A stretch of DNA of 24,184 nucleotides, from positions 1 through 24,184 of the forward strand of contig AJFK01000569.1 of the NCBI GenBank assembly GCA_000467715.1, written 5' to 3'. Both the position numbers and the translations under genes were made by a program. Shown one piece after another: positions 19,439 through 24,184 of the stretch. The notes beneath the pieces were generated by a model, which was not told the DNA's origin, searched no databases, and saw nothing but the letters and a program-made list of their open reading frames with translations. This DNA is from Hysterium pulicare CBS 123377 (lineage: Eukaryota > Ascomycota > Dothideomycetes > Hysteriales > Hysteriaceae). The stretch's first letter is position 1. Each line of letters opens with the position of its first letter.

Positions 19439-21091
19439 GAGCTCGGGAAATCGGAGACCAAAGCTAAGTGAGGATCCTTCATTGCGATTGTTGTCCGTCC
19501 TCTAGCAAAGATGAATCCGCCTTCCCAGCCATATACCCACCATTTTCTTCGACAAGAATGCTGCACAAGGTCGCAATTCGACTTTCTTCAGTAATCCCCA
19601 AGCAGCCGTGAAGATCCTAAGGAAGGTTCTCTTCAAGTAAGTATATTAGACTATTCTAATTGTTTGCTCCCCTCTGCTATAGTAGACTTTGTATCAAAAT
19701 TTCGAAGATAGGCTATTTTCCCCCACTAGTTTAAGGTATAAGGACGCAGATATGTTTTCTCGGTGCACAATTACGTGTTACGCTGCTTAGGTATCCCACG
19801 GCTCTCCTAAGTCTCAAAGATTCTGGATGTTATCTCAAATCCAACATAATTGCTGTTAGAGAAGTCTCAGCCGGCCTCTACAAGCGAAGATATACTAATT
19901 CAGACATACTCACCATCACTTTAGCCATAAAATCTATCTAACCAAAACATTTCTGAAAGCAAACATCTAGCTTGCGATACATTTATCCCCTTTCGCGTTA
20001 AGCTTCCTAAACACTTCTAGTCCAAATTAAGCTTTGCAGAAAGGTACCCAAAGACGCAAGCCTTAAATCCCCACTTATAACGACGCAGAACGAGATATAA
20101 ATCTGTACTTTGGAGATCTGACTGTATCTGTGAGAACTATATATCTCACCCACAATGCGAACATTACGGCACACAACGTTCTGGCCGATTTGATGGATAA
20201 TTAGAGCTAAGCATGCTCCCAAATCACTATCTTCCACCATTACCTCGAGCATACTGGTCATCCGTAACCGTGCCCAGACTCTTCGTCCTACCGTGCCGCC
20301 AAACACGATGAAATATCCCGCCCACAACCTTCACGCGCGGCAGCTTGACTAACCTAGCCTCAAATGCCCTCTGGCATAAGTTCTGTGCCAGCACGATTAT
20401 TTCGGTCAGTGACTTAATAAACCTCATCCACATTACTGAAGTAGTTATTCAGAACCGTTGCATTCCGAGCCCTTCTAGCATTAGATGGGCTTTTTCTCTT
20501 AATGTTATCTTCTCTCACTTCGTATCCTCAGCCTCCCTCTTGCTATTCACAGCAAGATTCGAAAAGTCAGTCGAAGATACTCCCTTCAGTAAGCTTGTGC
20601 TCTACTAGAGCGGTGGCTTCAAGACCTGCTTTTAACTAAGCAATGCCTTCTTTGGTCTAGGACCTTGCCATCTGGCTACAATTCGACCGCGAGCGAAGAA
20701 ATTCAGTTTGACCACCCACAACATGCGGTTGGAAATTCTCGGCGAACCTCTTCGCTGGAGTAGGAGTTTGTGAACTGTTGGATGCGAAGGGAGTGTCTAT
20801 GAGGAGAGCGAGGAGAATATTGAGAGAAGATAGGTTGGCAGATGAGTCGTAAGAAGAGTTGTTGGAGGGCGAGGAGCTGTAAGCTGGAGGAAGACAGCTA
20901 GCCGGTAAAGGTTTGGGTTTCTAAGTGTAAAGGAATCGGCAGCGTTGATGCCTAGTCTAAAAGGACAACATCATCCTTGATTATAAAGACTCAAGCGGGT
21001 TTATTATGGGTTTTCTTACAGCTCCAATTTCTTCCGCCTCTTCTAAGCTTTGAATTCTAGGTTTTGAGAAGTATATAGCCAACCTGAAAAT
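19439..21091. other. Stretch without a supported gene
   Basis: One exon-like + piece at about 19535-19640 reads PTIFFDKNAAQGRNSTFF then NPQAAVKILRKVLFK and ends at a GTAAGT donor-like site, but it has no ATG and no downstream partner. From about 19640 to 20200 the sequence is AT-rich. Frames at 20007-20608 on both strands are unassigned. Confidence 0.35.
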
Positions 21092-21133
21092 AATATGGCC
21101 GGCCAGAAGAACAATATGACCGGCAAGTAAGAC
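21092..21133. repeat. Two tandem 21-bp units
   Basis: AATATGGCCGGCCAGAAGAAC is followed directly by a second 21-bp copy that begins AATATGACCGGC and ends AAGAC. The copies share about three quarters of their bases by eye. It is a minor local duplication. Confidence 0.5.
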
Positions 21134-23169
21134 AATCTACCTCCTACCAAAAGCGACACTAATAGTACAGGCCGGGCAACTTTCTTTTTATTCGCATTTC
21201 CCATACACCAACGCATTGAACAGCACACAGCTCAAGTTATTTTCAATCATATAGGTAGGTAACTAATAAGGTAAGGCCAACCAATTCCCCAAATAGCATT
21301 TTCCGAATGCTGACATTCGGATTCTTACTCTTAACCTTCTTCTTGCTCTCTGAAAGCTTTCTAATACTCACGTCTGCCGATCTAAGACCTCCTCAGACTT
21401 ACTTCTTTACCTCTAGTGGCTTCGAGGTTCGAATACATCAAACCGCTTCGCAACGCAGATCTCGCCACAGTTCTAAAAATGATATGCGGAACCAAATCTA
21501 GAACTATGGCAACTGCATGCTGCATGCATCCACATATTCATGGATGCCTGGGTCTGAATGTTCAACAAGGGTGGGAGACAAAGAACGATGCTTCGCTCCT
21601 GGCGACGCCATTTGCGGACCACCTAGGCAGGTGTATCGTCCATCTCGACGAGGCAATACACATGGCATAGACTTGAAACTTCAGCATATGCCTATGGCTC
21701 TTTGGCAGTTGTGCTAAAGGAGATCGAAGACTATACGGTGTAAGGTAAGTAAATGCGCAGACTTCCCTTCCCCAGTTTTCGCAATTTCTCGTCCCTTTCG
21801 ACACTGAAGAGCAATCCACTCGGGAACGCGGTCATTCTAACTACCTCTGCAGCGGCAATGGTCCTTCGCTGACCATGCATACCTCAGTGTGTCATCTCCT
21901 GGCTCATAAGCAATGCTATCACGCTAACAACGATTTAAAGCGCGTGTACTTTGCTAGAAGCGTCGAGTTTTGTTGATGGACCGACGCGGAGTGGCGCCGC
22001 CATGACTTTCTCAGCGATGCTACCGCGCGCAACTCCTCGACGTCTTACGGCAACCGGAATGCAGACACTAGAGCTGGTAGTGGTAATCGCCACGCTCTTC
22101 CAGATAGGCGCGTTGGAGCATGCGGCGTCCGACCGCGTGCCATCTGCTTCGAGCACGCACTTGCATATATAAAGCGATCAAGCATCCGGAGGGAGCATGG
22201 CGTGCGCAAAACATGTTTTAGACTGTTCGTCCCAAAAGACTTTGGGAAGGCGTCAAGTTTTGAGATGAGGTAACGGAACATTTTCTTGGTAAGTGTTATG
22301 CACGGCTACCATTAGAATCTAACCGTGATCGCTTAGCAGATTGCTATGGAATGAATCCTCTGGAGTGTCTCGACCCAGGCCAATATCATTATCTATACTG
22401 AAGAGGCTGAGCTACTAATTCTAGAGCTCCGTTTTGCGGCTGTCCATCTGACCGCCTCCGCCGCATCCATGAAGTCGTTCCATCTCTTACAGTGCTACAG
22501 TCTAGCGTTGTTACTGACAGAATACGGTTTTCCTGAGTCATCTACAACTCAAAGCGCTCATCTCTTTCACACCAAACAGGAGAATCAATGATAAGAGAAA
22601 AGACCTATGGTTTCTTTAAGATCATGTGGTGGAACCTAGAGCCCTATATCTAAGGTTATTGGGCGTGTAGTTCCGGGAGATTCTCAGTTCACTTACCAAG
22701 ACAGTATTCTGATGCGTTTAAAGGCGACGGGGAGGTCTCTCGGTAGGCCGTTAACCCTTCAACTTCAGCCTGATCAGTGAGTTGATCGATCTGACGGACC
22801 TAGCAGCCTTGCACCCATGCTAGGCCACCAACCACGCCGATCATTTAGGATTATGGAAGCTCATCAAAGACATCCAAAGTGAACGCTCATTTATACCCCT
22901 ACGGGAAGACGGGTATACCTACTCTGAGATCGAATATTTTGCGTCGGCTACGTTATGCGAGGAGGTGAATCTTTCGAAGAAGTGGAACGATGCTTCAACA
23001 TTCGGGGGTTCTCGCACAATTTTACCCTACAAAAAATTGGATCGGTATGCTTGTTCGTTACAGCGACTACCATCGTGAATGCCCACTGAGCGTCGTAGGC
23101 GGGATCTGCACCCGCAAATGGTGGAACTTGGGCTAACAAGTAAAAATTAACCTAACCTAACCTAAGACC
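21134..23169. other. Stretch without a supported gene
   Basis: About 21940-22170 is less AT-rich and open on both strands (73 codons each way), but neither product is recognisable. About 22850-23030 on the + strand reads ERSFIPLREDGYTYSEIEYF then ASATLCEEVNLSKKW, a protein-like fragment with no start or splice partner. CCTAA occurs three times in a row at 23151-23165. Confidence 0.35.
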
Positions 23170-23600
23170 CCAGGCACGTGCTGCTTTTCGAAGGCTGGAA
23201 AGACCTTATCAAGCACGTTTATAAGATCTTTATGTGCGGATTAGACCGCTTCCTGAACTCGAACACCTTCTTGTGAATAATGCGCTATAGTGGCCTCTAT
23301 TAAGAGGTCTCTTGAGTCGTGGATATCTTTGATATACGATCCGAAGCTATTATCATCAATATTGAATACTGTCACCTAGAACAATGTCTCCCCCGTGAGC
23401 CTCGATTTCTTCTTTGATGTCGTGTTATTTTGTGAAAGCCACCTGGACACAGACATCATTGCTTTCACCACTGCCGCCCGCATTTGGCTATCAGCCATGG
23501 TAGTAACCTCGGTGGCGACGTGGGAGATTATGCGTGTCAACTATGCTGCTTGGACAGATACTTCTCTAGAAGACGAACCTGAGAGGTTGTGGTCGGAAAG
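23170..23600 (-). pseudogene. Decayed minus-strand coding remnant, family unknown
   Basis: One minus-strand frame carries long protein-like text: MADSQMRAAVVKAMMSVSRW near 23440-23500, NIDDNSFGSYIKDIHDSRDL near 23310-23370, and HKDLINVLDKVFPAFEKQHV near 23180-23250. Blocks in a single frame and order suggest one decayed gene or element. It is interrupted. I cannot assign a family and do not know whether it is host-derived or mobile. Confidence 0.5.
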
Positions 23601-24053
23601 TCCGATATCAACTAACGGTATCATGCGTAGATAACCACCCATTAGCAACACAGGTTGTCTTCTACCTTACTGTAGCTCTAGTCGAACATGGCAGGAAGTA
23701 TGAGGCCGCATTGTCTGGCTAAGATGTTTTTGATGTGATAGATTTTTCTGATAGCTTTTTTCCATACTTTTTATTGACAGCTTTTTTCGTAATCCTTACC
23801 TACCGCCGAACCCAACTAGATAAAACTTCAACCGCAACGGGCGACTTTACTTATTGTTCCAGAGACTACACGAACTGTGCTGTGCTAGGCAATAATTTAG
23901 AAGACGAGCTGATGCTCGCGTGCGACGCAAACAAGACTCATCTGTTACAGGGCCCAAGGTGCCTCACTTGGCGATCATAACACATCGCCGACATTCTACA
24001 ATAACGAAGGGCGTAATGTGGTGGCGTAACGTTCCACCCGAGTAGATATAATA
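23601..24053. other. Right flank without a supported gene
   Basis: An open frame at 23735-23980 on the + strand lacks an ATG start and has no recognisable content apart from a hydrophobic first part. I see nothing else. Confidence 0.35.
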
Positions 24054-24184
24054 GAAAAGGGGGGGTGTATGTTGTTGAAAGGGTGGTGGATGTAGTGGAA
24101 GAGGGAGGTGGCTAGAGTAGAAAGGGGGGTGCATGTAGTGAAAGAGCCCTCTTCCGCTACATACACCTCCCTTTTCACTATGTA
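24054..24184. repeat. G-rich minisatellite ending in an inverted copy at the window edge
   Basis: About four units of 20-23 bp run from 24054 to about 24140, built on a theme like AAAGGGGGGTGCATGTAGTG. After a short centre (AAAGAGCCCTCTT, near 24140-24153) the same theme returns on the other strand (CTACATACACCTCCCTTTTC, about 24156-24175). The arms differ mainly by C/T and G/A changes. The window ends here, so the full structure is unknown. Confidence 0.65.

Noticed and set aside
21425-21440. GGTTCGAATAC-like string suggestive of a tRNA T-arm
   Set aside because: No acceptor stem, D-arm or anticodon arm can be folded around it.
21517-21548. Palindromic GCATGC/ATGCAT cluster and the 7-bp pair GCATCCA/TGGATGC
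   Set aside because: The arms are short and low in complexity, as expected by chance in 24 kb.

Overview
The window reads as a gene-poor, partly AT-rich stretch of a filamentous ascomycete (Pezizomycotina) nuclear genome. The reasons are short introns of 48-78 nt with GTAAGT/GTATGT-type donors and CTAAC/CTGAC branch sites, secreted fungal protein families (DUF1996; a cytochrome domain of the cellobiose dehydrogenase type), and decayed coding remnants between intact genes. The decay looks like repeat-induced point mutation, but no index could be computed here. No tRNA, rRNA or CRISPR array was found.

Four protein genes can be built with every splice phase in register, all on the + strand. (1) 700-2161 is a six-exon gene for a 376-residue, probably nuclear protein of no family I can name: an acidic N-terminal half, a seven-cysteine segment like a stretched Zn2Cys6 cluster, a basic patch, a coiled coil, an Arg/Ser-rich tail, and a C-terminus with a sumoylation consensus beside a SUMO-interaction-like motif. 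(2) 5715-6864 is a secreted DUF1996 protein. (3) 8603-9402 is a secreted, stand-alone AA8-type cytochrome b domain with both predicted haem ligands. (4) 13972-15257 is a second, divergent DUF1996 paralogue with a largely different intron pattern. The two DUF1996 proteins and the cytochrome would all act outside the cell. A shared role in cell-wall or polysaccharide work is only an inference from this proximity.

The rest is mostly decayed or noncoding. About 4400-5090 holds the relic of an ABCC (MRP-type) transporter, from the linker through the second nucleotide-binding domain. Minus-strand relics of unidentified genes lie near 12550-12992, 18394-18759 and 23170-23600. About 9940-10510 is an old tandem array of nine ~63-bp units, most with a small palindrome at the same point of the unit; in at least one unit both arms changed together. 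Other structures are a 16-bp AT-rich array (16625-16766), a strong 17-bp-arm hairpin (19387-19438), a 12-bp perfect inverted repeat (7425-7476), and a G-rich minisatellite that ends in an inverted copy at the right edge (24054-24184).

The best candidates for something undescribed are the six-exon Cys-cluster/SUMO-motif gene and the palindromic 63-bp array.
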